Source: Cytobacillus stercorigallinarum | Lineage (GTDB): Bacteria; Bacillota; Bacilli; Bacillales; Cytobacillaceae | NCBI RefSeq assembly: GCF_014836495.1 | Contig: NZ_JACSQT010000015.1 | Coordinates: 1-57,413, forward strand | Reading direction: 5' to 3' | Length of the DNA: 57,413 nucleotides | In this document: positions 21,879 to 31,403 of the stretch, in pieces | How the letters are laid out: the number at the start of each line of letters is the position of its first letter | How positions within the stretch are numbered: the first letter of the stretch is position 1 | Position numbers and translations under genes: made by a program | Notes under the pieces: generated by a model | What the model saw: the letters and a program-made list of their open reading frames with translations, nothing else | Database searches by the model: none | What the model was told of the DNA's origin: nothing

Positions 21879-22832
21879 ATGTCAAACCAGTATTTAGATC
21901 CCAATTTAAAAGTATTCACTTTGAATTCAAATAAAGGACTTGCCAGTGAAATTGCTAAATTTATCGGTGTAGAATTAGGTAAATGTTCGGTTACGCGTTT
22001 TAGCGATGGTGAAATCCAAATTAATATCGAAGAAAGTATTCGTGGTTGTGATGTGTATGTAATCCAATCAACTAGTAATCCAGTAAATGAGCATTTAATG
22101 GAATTATTAATTATGATTGATGCCTTAAAACGAGCATCTGCTAAAACAATCAATATCGTTATGCCTTATTACGGATATGCTCGTCAAGACCGTAAAGCAC
22201 GTGCGCGTGAACCGATTACTGCGAAACTTGCTGCCAATTTATTAGAAACAGCTGGCGCAACACGTGTGATTACGCTCGACTTACACGCTCCACAAATTCA
22301 AGGATTCTTTGATATTCCAATCGATCACTTAATGGGTGTACCGATTCTATCTGAATACTTTAAGAACAAGGTAGAGGGAGATATTGTTGTTGTCTCACCT
22401 GACCATGGTGGTGTAACAAGAGCACGTAAGATGGCAGATCAATTAAAAGCTCCAATTGCCATCATTGATAAGCGCCGTCCTAGACCAAATGTGGCAGAAG
22501 TAATGAATATTGTTGGTAATATTGAAGGGAAAATCGCTATTCTTATTGATGATATTATCGATACGGCTGGTACAATCACTTTGGCTGCCAATGCACTTGT
22601 CGAAAATGGAGCTGCAGAAGTGTATGCTTGCTGTACACACCCTGTTTTATCCGGACCGGCAATTGATCGTATTGAAAACTCACAAATTAAAGAGCTAGTA
22701 GTAACTAACTCTATTGTTCTTGATGAAGAGAAGAAAACAGGAAAAATCGTCGAGCTATCTGTGGCATCTCTTATCGGAGAAGCAATTATTCGTGTCCACG
22801 AAGAGCAATCTGTAAGCGTGTTGTTCGATTAA
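21879..22832 (+). CDS. prs: Ribose-phosphate pyrophosphokinase
   Basis: Prs makes PRPP from ribose 5-phosphate and ATP. PRPP feeds nucleotide, histidine and tryptophan synthesis, and it is the effector of PurR, encoded nearby. Class I features are present: [15 protein letters not shown], the metal site [12 protein letters not shown], and the PRPP loop [12 protein letters not shown]. The 317 residues equal the B. subtilis length. It shares an operon with glmU. Confidence 0.97.
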   Translation: MSNQYLDPNLKVFTLNSNKGLASEIAKFIGVELGKCSVTRFSDGEIQINIEESIRGCDVYVIQSTSNPVNEHLMELLIMIDALKRASAKTINIVMPYYGYARQDRKARAREPITAKLAANLLETAGATRVITLDLHAPQIQGFFDIPIDHLMGVPILSEYFKNKVEGDIVVVSPDHGGVTRARKMADQLKAPIAIIDKRRPRPNVAEVMNIVGNIEGKIAILIDDIIDTAGTITLAANALVENGAAEVYACCTHPVLSGPAIDRIENSQIKELVVTNSIVLDEEKKTGKIVELSVASLIGEAIIRVHEEQSVSVLFD

Positions 22833-22913
22833 TCAATTCTGAAGCCTGCCATCTCTTGAATCATCATATCTAGTTAGATTATGGGCATTTTGCTTACAAA
22901 AAAGTTGAGCGAT

Positions 22914-22939
22914 GTTTATCTTTCAGTTAATTAGGGAAT
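22914..22939 (+). promoter_or_regulatory. Sigma-B-like promoter before ctc
   Basis: GTTTAT (22914-22919), 14 bp, and GGGAAT (22934-22939) each differ by one base from the sigma-B consensus GTTTAA and GGGTAT. B. subtilis ctc is a classic sigma-B gene, which supports the call. Confidence 0.6.
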
Positions 22940-22980
22940 CTTTAAAGAATAAGCCTTAAATTATGAAAGGGGACGTTAGA

Positions 22981-23589
22981 ATGACTGTTTTAGAAGCGAA
23001 GGAAAGAAAAGAGTTTCGTCACTCATTTTTAACTAAAATTCGTGCAGATGGTAATGTTCCAGCAATTGTTTATGGCACGAAGATGGAGAGTAAGCCAATC
23101 TTTTTTACTGAGGCAGATTTTATTAAAACGATTAGAGAAGTCGGTAGAAATGGTGTCTTCTCAGTCAATATAGATGGTGAAAAAGTAGATGTTGTCTTAA
23201 CGGAGTATCAAGCTGATCCACTAAAAAATACAGTTGTACATGCGGATTTATTATCTGTAGATAAATCTACACAAATTACTGCAGAAGTGACTGTAAATAC
23301 GGTCGGTGAGTCACCAGGTGTTAAAGAAGGTGGCGTTTTGCAACAAGCACTACATGAGATTACAGTCACAGGTACACCTGGCAATATCCCGCAATCAATT
23401 GATGTGGATATTTCTAAATTAGAGATAAACGATGTTGTCACTATTGAAGATTTAAAAGGTGCTTCCTCGTATGAAATTGAACATGATGCCGAAGAGACCA
23501 TTCTTTCTGTTCTCCCTCCTCGTGTGGAAGAAGAACCACAAGAAGAGGAAGTTAAGGAAGAACCAGAAGTGATAAACGAAAAAGAATAA
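22981..23589 (+). CDS. ctc: General stress protein Ctc, ribosomal protein bL25 family
   Basis: Ctc belongs to the long (TL5) form of bL25, which binds 5S rRNA in the 50S subunit under stress. Of 202 residues, the first 95 are the 5S-binding domain, followed by the CTC beta domain and an acidic tail (from about 180). ATG at 22981 follows AAAGGGGA; the in-frame ATG at 22963 is upstream of that site. A terminator separates it from pth. Confidence 0.93.
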   Translation: MTVLEAKERKEFRHSFLTKIRADGNVPAIVYGTKMESKPIFFTEADFIKTIREVGRNGVFSVNIDGEKVDVVLTEYQADPLKNTVVHADLLSVDKSTQITAEVTVNTVGESPGVKEGGVLQQALHEITVTGTPGNIPQSIDVDISKLEINDVVTIEDLKGASSYEIEHDAEETILSVLPPRVEEEPQEEEVKEEPEVINEKE

Positions 23590-23605
23590 TATCAATCTGA
23601 GGTGG

Positions 23606-23640
23606 GGACTGACCAGAGCACCAATGGGTCAGTCCTTATT
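23606..23640 (+). terminator. Terminator after ctc
   Basis: A 9-bp stem (23606-23614 with 23627-23635) is followed by TTATTT. The T-run is imperfect, so read-through into pth is possible. Confidence 0.65.
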
Positions 23641-23664
23641 TGAGGTAAGGGGGAAGTGTGCTTA

Positions 23665-24228
23665 GTGAAACTATTTGTAGGATTAGGTAATCCAGGCAAG
23701 CCCTATGATCATACTAGACATAATATTGGATTTGATGTGATCGATGAATTATCTAAAAAGTGGGATATTCCGCTTGATCAATCAAAGTTTAAAGGATTGT
23801 ATGGTGCTGGATTTGTAAAAGGAGAAAAGGTTTTTTTATTAAAACCACTTACATATATGAATTTATCCGGAGAATCCATTAGACCACTGATGGATTATTT
23901 TCAAATCGAGATAGAAGATATTGTCGTCATTTATGATGATTTAGACTTGCCGGTTGGAAAGATTCGCTTGCGACAAAAAGGAAGTGCTGGAGGACATAAC
24001 GGGATTAAATCAACGATTGCCCATATCGGTACACAAGAATTCAACCGCATGCGAGTGGGAATAGACCGCCCACCTCAAGGAATGAAAGTCCCCGATTATG
24101 TACTTGGTAAGTTTACTGAGGAAGAAATGAACGAAATGAGAACAGTCATTAATAAATGTACTGATGCGTGTGAAGAATGGTTAAATATACCTTTCCTTCA
24201 AGTTATGAATGTATATAATCAATCATGA
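23665..24228 (+). CDS. pth: Peptidyl-tRNA hydrolase
   Basis: Pth (SpoVC) frees tRNA from peptidyl-tRNA dropped by ribosomes. The conserved residues are in [18 protein letters not shown] (catalytic histidine), [18 protein letters not shown] and [14 protein letters not shown] at 23665 gives 187 residues and the N-terminus of the family; the GTG at 23656 leaves almost no room for the GGGGG site. fin follows after 74 nt. Confidence 0.95.
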   Translation: MKLFVGLGNPGKPYDHTRHNIGFDVIDELSKKWDIPLDQSKFKGLYGAGFVKGEKVFLLKPLTYMNLSGESIRPLMDYFQIEIEDIVVIYDDLDLPVGKIRLRQKGSAGGHNGIKSTIAHIGTQEFNRMRVGIDRPPQGMKVPDYVLGKFTEEEMNEMRTVINKCTDACEEWLNIPFLQVMNVYNQS

Positions 24229-24302
24229 TATAATGATGTGCATAACCTTCCAATAAAACGTCAATAATAATGACAATTGATGGATAAAGGGAAGTGTTAT
24301 TG

Positions 24303-24533
24303 TTGGCTATTCATTACTCATGCCGCCATTGTGGGGTATCTTTAGGGACTGTCGATAAACAAACGGTTCAAGCAGAGCAATTAGGCTTTCATAAATTAAA
24401 TGAAGAAGAAAGACATGAAATGATTCAGTATGACCATTCGGGAAACGTTTATGTGAAGGCAATTTGTGAGGATTGCCATGAATCACTAGAGCGTAATCCA
24501 GACTACTATCAGCAAGACTTTCTTATTCATTAA
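24303..24533 (+). CDS. fin: Anti-sigma-F factor Fin (YabK)
   Basis: Fin is made in the forespore under sigma-F and inhibits sigma-F, helping the switch to sigma-G. The 76-residue protein has two cysteine pairs (C7, C10 and C55, C58) for a zinc ribbon, and an invariant LGF near residue 27. TTG at 24303 gives an N-terminus like B. subtilis MALHYYCRHCG; TTG at 24300 is also possible. The relation to Gin (csfB, 596-784) is one of type, with little shared sequence. Confidence 0.92.
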   Translation: MAIHYSCRHCGVSLGTVDKQTVQAEQLGFHKLNEEERHEMIQYDHSGNVYVKAICEDCHESLERNPDYYQQDFLIH

Positions 24534-24534
24534 A

Positions 24535-24562
24535 GCTTTGGAGTTCTTTCCAAAGCATTTTT
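24535..24562 (+). terminator. Terminator after fin
   Basis: An 8-bp stem (24535-24542 with 24549-24556) is followed by ATTTTT, two bases after the fin stop codon. Confidence 0.85.
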
Positions 24563-24728
24563 CTGTTTCTTTATACTACTTTTCGATAGATAGGAAAAAA
24601 GTTTAGTACGATAATAGAGGGACTTTTATTATTTAAATCGAATATTATATAAAGTTAACAACCATTGTTTGAAAAAACTCGCATGATTTATACGCTATGT
24701 GAGTATAAACATGTAAGTAAGAAAAATT

Positions 24729-24762
24729 AGGCTTCCTAACCTATATGAGGTTTAGGGAGCTT
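24729..24762. repeat. Long hairpin in the fin-mfd gap
   Basis: About 13 pairs form between 24729-24741 and 24749-24762, with G-T pairs and one bulge. On the minus strand the stem is followed by a short T-run; on the plus strand no T-run follows. The rest of 24563-24865 holds no gene I can support, and I see no clear mfd promoter. Confidence 0.5.
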
Positions 24763-24865
24763 AAAGTGCTTTAAAAAAGTATTTAAAAAGAAGAGCAAAT
24801 AGGGGAGTAGTAGCTTTCTCTGGTTGAGGGAGAGATGTTGCTTTTTGTAATAGGAGGATTACTGC

Positions 24866-27800
24866 ATGTTAGGGCTTAAAAAAATATTTTCACAACAGGA
24901 TGAGGTCTTGTCTGTACTATCAGGCATAGATGAAGGGTTAAATGAACAAATGGTGGCAGGTTTAACGGGTTCAGCCAGAACGCTTTTTCTGGCGGCAGTA
25001 TATGAACAATCTAAACGCCCCTTACTTGTGACAACCCACAATTTATTGCAAGCTCAAAAATTATATGATGATTTAACACAACTTCTCGGAGAAGAGCAAG
25101 TATTCTTGTATCCTGCAAATGAGTTAATTGCAGCTGAATTAAGTATATCTAGCCCAGAATTAAAAGGGCAAAGAATTGAAACTCTCAACCATATGATGTC
25201 AGCAAATAATGGTGTCATGATTGTGCCAATGGCAGGATTAAAGAAGGTCCTCCCACCTAAAGAGTTGTGGAGTAAACTTCAGTTAACGTTAAAAGTGGGC
25301 GATGAGCTAACCGAACAACAATTAAATCAGTTTATCCAAATGGGCTACAGTCGAGTGGAGATGGTTTCCTCACCAGGTGAATTTAGTGTTCGTGGTGGTA
25401 TTATCGATATATATCCGTTAACAGAGTCAGACCCTATTAGGATTGAATTATTCGATACAGAAGTTGATTCTATCCGCTTCTTTTCTTTAGAAGATCAACG
25501 TTCAAAGTCAAAGGTTGATCGTGTGTTAATAGGGCCAGCTACGGAAACACCAATGGAAGGGGAACATTTTGAGCGGCTTATTCATGCTTTAGAGTCAGGG
25601 TTGGGTAAAAGCTTAAAAAAATTAAAAAATGACCAAGCCAAACAAAGCCTTACACAAAATATCGGTTATGAACTAGAACAATTAAAGACTGGTACCAAGC
25701 CAGAACAATTATATAAATATTTATCTCTTGCCTATGAGGGAGGCAGTAGTTTAGTAGACTATCTTCCCGCGAATGGATTGATTTTTGTAGATGAAGTCAG
25801 TCGTGTACAAGAAATGAATGATTCGCTAGATAAAGAAGAAGCAGAGTGGTACACGAACCTACTTGAAGAAGGACAGATTATTCATGACGTTGTCACTTCT
25901 CATTCTTTAAAAGAATTAATGTATTCAAAGAAAAACCCGATTGTTTATATGTCATTATTTTTACGACATGTACCGAATACAAATCCGCAAAATATTATCA
26001 ATATCTCCTGTAAGCCGATGCAAAATTTTCATGGGCAAATGCATGTGCTTAAAACAGAGGTCGATCGTTGGAAAAAAGGTAATTATGCGATTGTTTTTCT
26101 TGCTGTAGATGAAGAACGGGTTCATAAATTGCAGAATGTGTTAGAGGACTATGATATTGAATCCGCTATCATCAAGCAGGACTCTCTCCTTGCACAAGGA
26201 AGAATTCAGATTTTAGAAGGGGCAATTCAAACAGGATTTGAGCTTAATAATCAACGGATTGCTGTGATTACAGAAGAAGAGCTATTTAATCATAAAACAA
26301 GAAAGAAACAGAGAAGACAAAAACTTTCCAATGCAGAAAGAATTAAAAGCTATTCTGAATTAAAGATTGGTGATTACGTTGTTCATGTTAACCACGGTAT
26401 TGGGAAGTACTTAGGAATTGAAACGTTAGAGATTAATGGTGTCCATAAAGATTATTTGAATATTCGCTATCAAGGCAGTGATCAACTGTATGTTCCTGTT
26501 GAACAAATTGACCTTGTACAAAAATATGTAGGGTCTGAATCAAAAGAACCGAAGATTTATAAACTTGGCGGTAACGATTGGAAGAAGGTAAAGAAAAAAG
26601 TCCAATCCTCTGTTGAAGATATCGCGGATGATCTTATTAAATTATATGCCGAAAGAGAAGCATCTAAAGGATACGCTTTTAGTCCTGATAGTGATATGCA
26701 GCGAGAGTTTGAATCTGCTTTCCCATATCAAGAAACAGAAGATCAAATTCATTCCATCAATGAGATTAAAAAAGATATGGAAAGAGAAAGGCCAATGGAC
26801 CGTTTGCTTTGTGGGGACGTGGGTTATGGAAAAACAGAAGTGGCAATACGAGCGATTTTCAAAGCAGTGGCTGATGGTAAGCAAGTTGCTTTTCTTGTGC
26901 CGACAACGATCCTTGCCCAACAGCATTATGAAACGATGCTAGAGCGATTCCAAGACTACCCTGTGAAAATCGGTATGTTGAGTCGATTCCGTACGAAAAA
27001 ACAACAAACTGAAACGATTAAAGGATTAAAAGCGGGGACAGTCGATGTGGTCGTAGGTACACACCGTATTCTTTCTAAGGATTTGACTTATCGAGATCTT
27101 GGTTTGTTGATTATAGATGAAGAACAAAGGTTTGGTGTGACGCATAAAGAGAAAATCAAGAAATTAAAAACTAATGTTGATGTTTTAACATTAACTGCGA
27201 CACCAATTCCACGTACATTGCATATGTCCATGCTGGGTGTTCGGGACTTATCAGTTATTGAGACACCACCTGAAAATCGTTTTCCTGTACAAACATATGT
27301 GATGGAATATAACGGTGTATTGGTGAGGGAAGCAATCGAGCGAGAATTAGCACGCGGTGGTCAAGTCTATTTCCTTTATAATCGCGTAGAGGATATTGAG
27401 CGTAAAGCAGAGGAAATCTCTATGATTGTTCCTGATGCAAGGGTCGCTTATGCGCATGGTCAAATGACAGAGAATGAATTAGAAAGCGTCATGCTTGGTT
27501 TCTTCGACGGGGAATATGATGTCTTAGTAAGTACAACGATCATAGAGACTGGTGTAGATATACCAAATGTAAATACATTAATTGTGCATGACGCTGACCG
27601 CATGGGCTTATCACAGTTGTATCAATTGCGAGGTAGGGTAGGTAGGTCTAACCGTGTGGCTTATGCGTACTTTACTTATCGTAAAGATAAAGTCCTTACA
27701 GAAGTGGCAGAGAAACGTCTGCAGGCGATTAAGGAATTTACGGAGCTTGGCTCTGGATTTAAAATTGCCATGCGAGATTTAACGATTCGAGGTGCAGGTA

Positions 27801-28402
27801 ATTTACTTGGAGCGGAGCAACATGGCTTTATTGATTCTGTTGGGTTTGATCTATATTCACAAATGTTAAAAGAAGCAATTGAAGAGAGAAAAGAATCCAT
27901 GGGCGGTGAGCCGAGAAAAGAACCAATGGAAATTGATTTGGAAATTGATGCTTATATTCCAGATGCATTTATTTCTGATGGGCATCAAAAAATTGAAATG
28001 TATAAACGCTTCCGAGGGATTACGAGTCTAGAGGATATTGATGAATTGAAAGATGAGATGGTTGACCGCTTCGGTGATTATCCGGAAGAAGTCGCGTATT
28101 TATTTAAAATTGCTGAAATGAAAGTATATGGTGAAGTGGCTGGAGTCGAACTAGTGAAGCAATCAAAAGATGAAGTGCTTGTCCTTTTATCTGAGCAAGG
28201 TAGTGTGGAAGCTGATGGGCAAAAAGTATTCAAGCTTAGCAATCAATTTGGCCGTATGATTGGGCTTGGTATGGATGGGAAAAAACTAAAAGCCGTTCTC
28301 CATATAAAAGGAATTGCCACGAAAGAATGGTTAGAAAACGCGTTTACCTTTATGAAAGGATTACAAGATACAAAGAAGGTTCCTGAAAAAACCGCCAAGT
28401 AA
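24866..28402 (+). CDS. mfd: Transcription-repair coupling factor Mfd
   Basis: Mfd removes RNA polymerase stalled at DNA lesions and recruits UvrA. The 1178 residues hold the UvrB-like region, the RNA-polymerase-interacting domain (near 490-560; GDYVVHVNHGIGKYLG), the RecG-like SF2 translocase with Walker A (CGDVGYGKTEVA), DEEQ (IIDEEQRFG), motif III (LTATPIPRTL) and motif VI (QLRGRVGRS), and the C-terminal TRCF domain. AGGAGG precedes the ATG. Confidence 0.98.
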   Translation: MLGLKKIFSQQDEVLSVLSGIDEGLNEQMVAGLTGSARTLFLAAVYEQSKRPLLVTTHNLLQAQKLYDDLTQLLGEEQVFLYPANELIAAELSISSPELKGQRIETLNHMMSANNGVMIVPMAGLKKVLPPKELWSKLQLTLKVGDELTEQQLNQFIQMGYSRVEMVSSPGEFSVRGGIIDIYPLTESDPIRIELFDTEVDSIRFFSLEDQRSKSKVDRVLIGPATETPMEGEHFERLIHALESGLGKSLKKLKNDQAKQSLTQNIGYELEQLKTGTKPEQLYKYLSLAYEGGSSLVDYLPANGLIFVDEVSRVQEMNDSLDKEEAEWYTNLLEEGQIIHDVVTSHSLKELMYSKKNPIVYMSLFLRHVPNTNPQNIINISCKPMQNFHGQMHVLKTEVDRWKKGNYAIVFLAVDEERVHKLQNVLEDYDIESAIIKQDSLLAQGRIQILEGAIQTGFELNNQRIAVITEEELFNHKTRKKQRRQKLSNAERIKSYSELKIGDYVVHVNHGIGKYLGIETLEINGVHKDYLNIRYQGSDQLYVPVEQIDLVQKYVGSESKEPKIYKLGGNDWKKVKKKVQSSVEDIADDLIKLYAEREASKGYAFSPDSDMQREFESAFPYQETEDQIHSINEIKKDMERERPMDRLLCGDVGYGKTEVAIRAIFKAVADGKQVAFLVPTTILAQQHYETMLERFQDYPVKIGMLSRFRTKKQQTETIKGLKAGTVDVVVGTHRILSKDLTYRDLGLLIIDEEQRFGVTHKEKIKKLKTNVDVLTLTATPIPRTLHMSMLGVRDLSVIETPPENRFPVQTYVMEYNGVLVREAIERELARGGQVYFLYNRVEDIERKAEEISMIVPDARVAYAHGQMTENELESVMLGFFDGEYDVLVSTTIIETGVDIPNVNTLIVHDADRMGLSQLYQLRGRVGRSNRVAYAYFTYRKDKVLTEVAEKRLQAIKEFTELGSGFKIAMRDLTIRGAGNLLGAEQHGFIDSVGFDLYSQMLKEAIEERKESMGGEPRKEPMEIDLEIDAYIPDAFISDGHQKIEMYKRFRGITSLEDIDELKDEMVDRFGDYPEEVAYLFKIAEMKVYGEVAGVELVKQSKDEVLVLLSEQGSVEADGQKVFKLSNQFGRMIGLGMDGKKLKAVLHIKGIATKEWLENAFTFMKGLQDTKKVPEKTAK

Positions 28403-28812
28403 CAGTAGAAAAATATTGGTAATTTTATTGTAAGAGTGGCAATGTTTGATTGAGTAAGGACAAGGGTATTTCAAGGATAGAGCAAATAAATGGAATGTTT
28501 ATCCCTTTCTGGAATGAATCACACCTAAAAGAAAAAATAGTTGGACGTGTATATAACTTTCCTTATGAAAGATACTAAGTTCAAACATGGCGATGCATTC
28601 ATGATATCTTCCTTATGAATCATAGCTATTTTGAAAAGTAAAAGCTGTATTTTTAACCGAATATCATCTGTAAAGGGAAATATTTATCATTAGTGAAGGA
28701 ATAAATGGGAAGAATTCTCGTTGTATCGTCCTAATGGCCATGTATCGGTTAGAGTTAAGCGGCTTTTTCTTTTCAGTAATTTAATCATCAGATGAAAGTG
28801 AGGCAACGTTGA
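28403..28812 (+). promoter_or_regulatory. mfd-spoVT intergenic region with a sigma-G-like promoter
   Basis: No gene is supported in these 410 bp. GTATA at 28549-28553, 17 bp, and GATACTA at 28571-28577 resemble the forespore consensus (GHATR, 17-18 bp, CATnnTA) with one mismatch at -10. B. subtilis spoVT is a sigma-G gene. The resulting leader would be about 230 nt. A short TTCCTTATGAA sequence occurs twice, at 28558-28569 and near 28609. Confidence 0.4.
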
Positions 28813-29349
28813 ATGAAAGCAACAGGTATTGTTCGTCGTATTGATGATTTGGGTCGTGTCGTCATTCCTAAAGAAATCCGGAGAACTTTAAGAATCCGTG
28901 AAGGAGATCCACTTGAGATTTTTGTAGACCGCGATGGAGAGGTGATTTTAAAGAAATACTCACCAATCTCTGAGCTTAGTGACTTCGCAAAAGAATATGC
29001 AGAAGCATTATATGATAGCTTAGGAAATCCGGTCTTAATTTGCGATAGAGATACATATATCGCTGTTGCAGGAGGCTCTAAGAAGGATTACTTAAATAAG
29101 AGTATTAGTGATCTAGTAGAGAAGACAATGGAGGATCGTAGCTCTGTTCTTGTGACCCAATCAAGCGAAATTTCATTTGTAGACAATCATACAGAATCCG
29201 TCGCATCTTACACAATAGGACCAATAGTAGCCAATGGCGATCCAATTGGCGCCGTCGTAATCCTTGCGAAAGATGACACCATTGGTGCAGTTGAACAAAA
29301 ATCCGTTGAAACCGCAGCTGGATTTTTAGCGAGACAAATGGAATCATAG
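28813..29349 (+). CDS. spoVT: Stage V sporulation protein T
   Basis: SpoVT is a forespore regulator that adjusts sigma-G-dependent genes. Its N-terminal AbrB-like swapped-hairpin domain (residues 1-50; GRVVIPKEIRRTLRIREGD) is followed by a GAF-like domain (about 56-178). The length, 178 residues, equals that in B. subtilis. The DNA-binding part is closely related to AbrB encoded at 8160-8444. Confidence 0.97.
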   Translation: MKATGIVRRIDDLGRVVIPKEIRRTLRIREGDPLEIFVDRDGEVILKKYSPISELSDFAKEYAEALYDSLGNPVLICDRDTYIAVAGGSKKDYLNKSISDLVEKTMEDRSSVLVTQSSEISFVDNHTESVASYTIGPIVANGDPIGAVVILAKDDTIGAVEQKSVETAAGFLARQMES

Positions 29350-29396
29350 TATAAAGGTAATATGAGCTAGGATTTTATTCCGGCTTCATCTAAGTG

Positions 29397-29437
29397 CGAA
29401 CAATCACATTCTTAATGATGATTGTTCGTTTTATTTT
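29397..29437 (+). terminator. Terminator after spoVT
   Basis: A perfect 10-bp stem (29397-29406 with 29419-29428) with a 12-nt loop is followed by a T-rich tail. Confidence 0.88.
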
Positions 29438-29442
29438 TGTGT

Positions 29443-29610
29443 AGATATTGTAACGATGAAAACGAACTCAATGAAATTTGTTTGGATGATGGGAGCATTC
29501 AATCAAAGGAACCCGATTATGAAGAAATTAATGACGCTTATGTGTTCACTTATCCTGAAAAAGTTGATACATACAAGTAGGAATTGATTAAACAAGAGGA
29601 GAAATCATAG
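29443..29610 (+). pseudogene. Orphan 3' fragment of a gene
   Basis: The frame that includes GAT at 29455 reads as coding-like sequence (PDYEEINDAYVFTYPEK) to a TAG at 29578-29580, then continues as ELIKQEEKS to a second TAG at 29608. There is no start codon with a ribosome binding site, and a terminator precedes it. It looks like the end of a lost gene with an added stop. I recognise no family. Confidence 0.35.
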
Positions 29611-29702
29611 ACAAGCATCCAGTTACCGCAAAACTTCAACTCAAATATTTAAAATGCCTCCTTCAGGCAAGGAGCGGTGAGACAAATAACCATAAATGAA
29701 TA

Positions 29703-29711
29703 TGCTATAAT
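29703..29711 (+). promoter_or_regulatory. Extended -10 promoter before yabM
   Basis: TGCTATAAT forms an extended -10 element; no good -35 is present. It lies about 55 nt before the likely yabM start. Confidence 0.45.
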
Positions 29712-29767
29712 ACATTTCGAAGTTCATAGTTAAGCGGTATCGTCGTGCTTATAGGGGGAGATATCTT

Positions 29768-31360
29768 CTGGATACCAATCAAACTTCTACGAGTATAATG
29801 AAAGGTGCGGTTATTTTGACTGTGGCAGGAATGATTGTCAAACTGTTAAGCGCGGTTTATCGCATTCCTTTCCAAAACATAGTAGGAGATATCGGTTTTT
29901 ATATTTATCAACAAGTATACCCTTTTTATGGGATCTTTCTTGTATTAGCCACAACAGGTTTTCCAGTTGTGATTTCAAAACTATATATTGAGCAAAGAAC
30001 AAAGAATGGTGAGGAAGGTGGACGGCGATTATTAAAAGTCGCCGGATTATTGTTATCAATGATCGCTGTTTTATGTTGCTTCGCAATGTATTTTAGTGCG
30101 GATGCCTTAGCTCACTATATGAACGATCCTCAATTGGCTGATTCCTTGCGTATTGTTGCTATTAGTTTTTTAATTTTACCACTGGTATCAGTGCTTAGAG
30201 GCTTTTTTCAAGGAAAAGGAAATATGATGCCAACAGCTGTTTCTCAAGTGAGTGAGCAACTTATAAGAGTGCTGTTTATTTTGCTTTATGCCTATATACT
30301 CACTAAGATGGGTGCTTCGATTTATTCTGTTAGCGGTGGCGTTTACTATGGTGTCATTTTAGCCTCTTTGGCAGCTTTTGCAATCTTGCTATTCTATTTT
30401 ATTAAAGAAATAAAAAGAGAACCAAGAATGAGACAGAAGCACAAGCCTGTGAGCTCGTTTTTCCAGCTGTCTAAAGAGATTATTGTCCAAAGCTTTGCTA
30501 TTTGTGTAAGTAGTTTATTACTCATTTTTATCCAGTTAGCAGATGCCCTCAATCTTTATGCATTATTGACGACATCAGGTTTTTCTGAGATTGAAGCGAA
30601 AACATTAAAGGGTGTATATGACAGAGGCCAGCCACTTATTCAATTAGGTTCTGTTGTTGCTACTTCGATGAGTTTATCACTTGTACCTATTCTTACATAC
30701 GTAAAAATGAAGCAACCTCAGCTTCTCAATGAAAAAATCCAATTGGTCATAAGGGTGAGCCTTCTATTTGGCGTTGGCGCTTCAGTAGGGCTTTGGACGA
30801 TTGTGAGACAAACAAATGTCATGCTATTTGAAAATGATAAAGGTTCAGCCGTTTTAGGGTTACTTTCTTTTGTTATTTTACTAAGTTCCCTTGTCATTAC
30901 CTTGGCAGCAGTTCATCAAGGCTTAGGAAATAGCTTTTTTCCAGCGTGGACGATTCTAATCGGAGTGGGACTGAAGTACTTTCTGAATCGCTTATTTGTA
31001 CCACATGATGGCATTTATGGGGCTGTGTACGCGACATACATTGCGTTAGCGTTGATGGTAATTGCTTTGCTGTTTCGGTTAAAATGGAACCAAAGTGTCA
31101 AACTCATTTCTGTACATGTGTTATTGACGATCCTTAGTTCTGCTATTATGATGGCGATTCTTTTAAATTTGTATCTCTCTGTTACGGAACTCTCATTCAT
31201 GAGTGGACGAGTACTTGCTACCTTTCAAGCGTTAACTGGCGCCGCTCTCGGTGCAATTCTTTATTTGTTTCTTACGATTCGCAGCAACATATTTACAGCA
31301 GCAGAGTTACGTCAGTTACCTTTCGGAGAAAAGCTTCTCCATTTTATGAAAAGAAGATGA
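29768..31360 (+). CDS. yabM: YabM, polysaccharide-flippase-like membrane protein
   Basis: YabM belongs to the MurJ/MviN and polysaccharide-exporter superfamily (MATE fold). Relatives include SpoVB, and a lipid-linked cell-wall or spore substrate is plausible but unproven. The protein has about 14 hydrophobic segments and the family segment KLLSAVYRIPFQNIVGDIG. The first ATG is at 29798 (520 residues) but lacks a ribosome binding site. A strong GGGGGAG at 29754-29760 stands 7 nt before an in-frame CTG at 29768, which would give 530 residues; I give that start with reserve. mazG follows after 43 nt. Confidence 0.85.
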   Translation: MDTNQTSTSIMKGAVILTVAGMIVKLLSAVYRIPFQNIVGDIGFYIYQQVYPFYGIFLVLATTGFPVVISKLYIEQRTKNGEEGGRRLLKVAGLLLSMIAVLCCFAMYFSADALAHYMNDPQLADSLRIVAISFLILPLVSVLRGFFQGKGNMMPTAVSQVSEQLIRVLFILLYAYILTKMGASIYSVSGGVYYGVILASLAAFAILLFYFIKEIKREPRMRQKHKPVSSFFQLSKEIIVQSFAICVSSLLLIFIQLADALNLYALLTTSGFSEIEAKTLKGVYDRGQPLIQLGSVVATSMSLSLVPILTYVKMKQPQLLNEKIQLVIRVSLLFGVGASVGLWTIVRQTNVMLFENDKGSAVLGLLSFVILLSSLVITLAAVHQGLGNSFFPAWTILIGVGLKYFLNRLFVPHDGIYGAVYATYIALALMVIALLFRLKWNQSVKLISVHVLLTILSSAIMMAILLNLYLSVTELSFMSGRVLATFQALTGAALGAILYLFLTIRSNIFTAAELRQLPFGEKLLHFMKRR

Positions 31361-31403
31361 AAACAACCGACACAAAAAGTAAAATAAAGGAGAATTATTT
31401 ATA

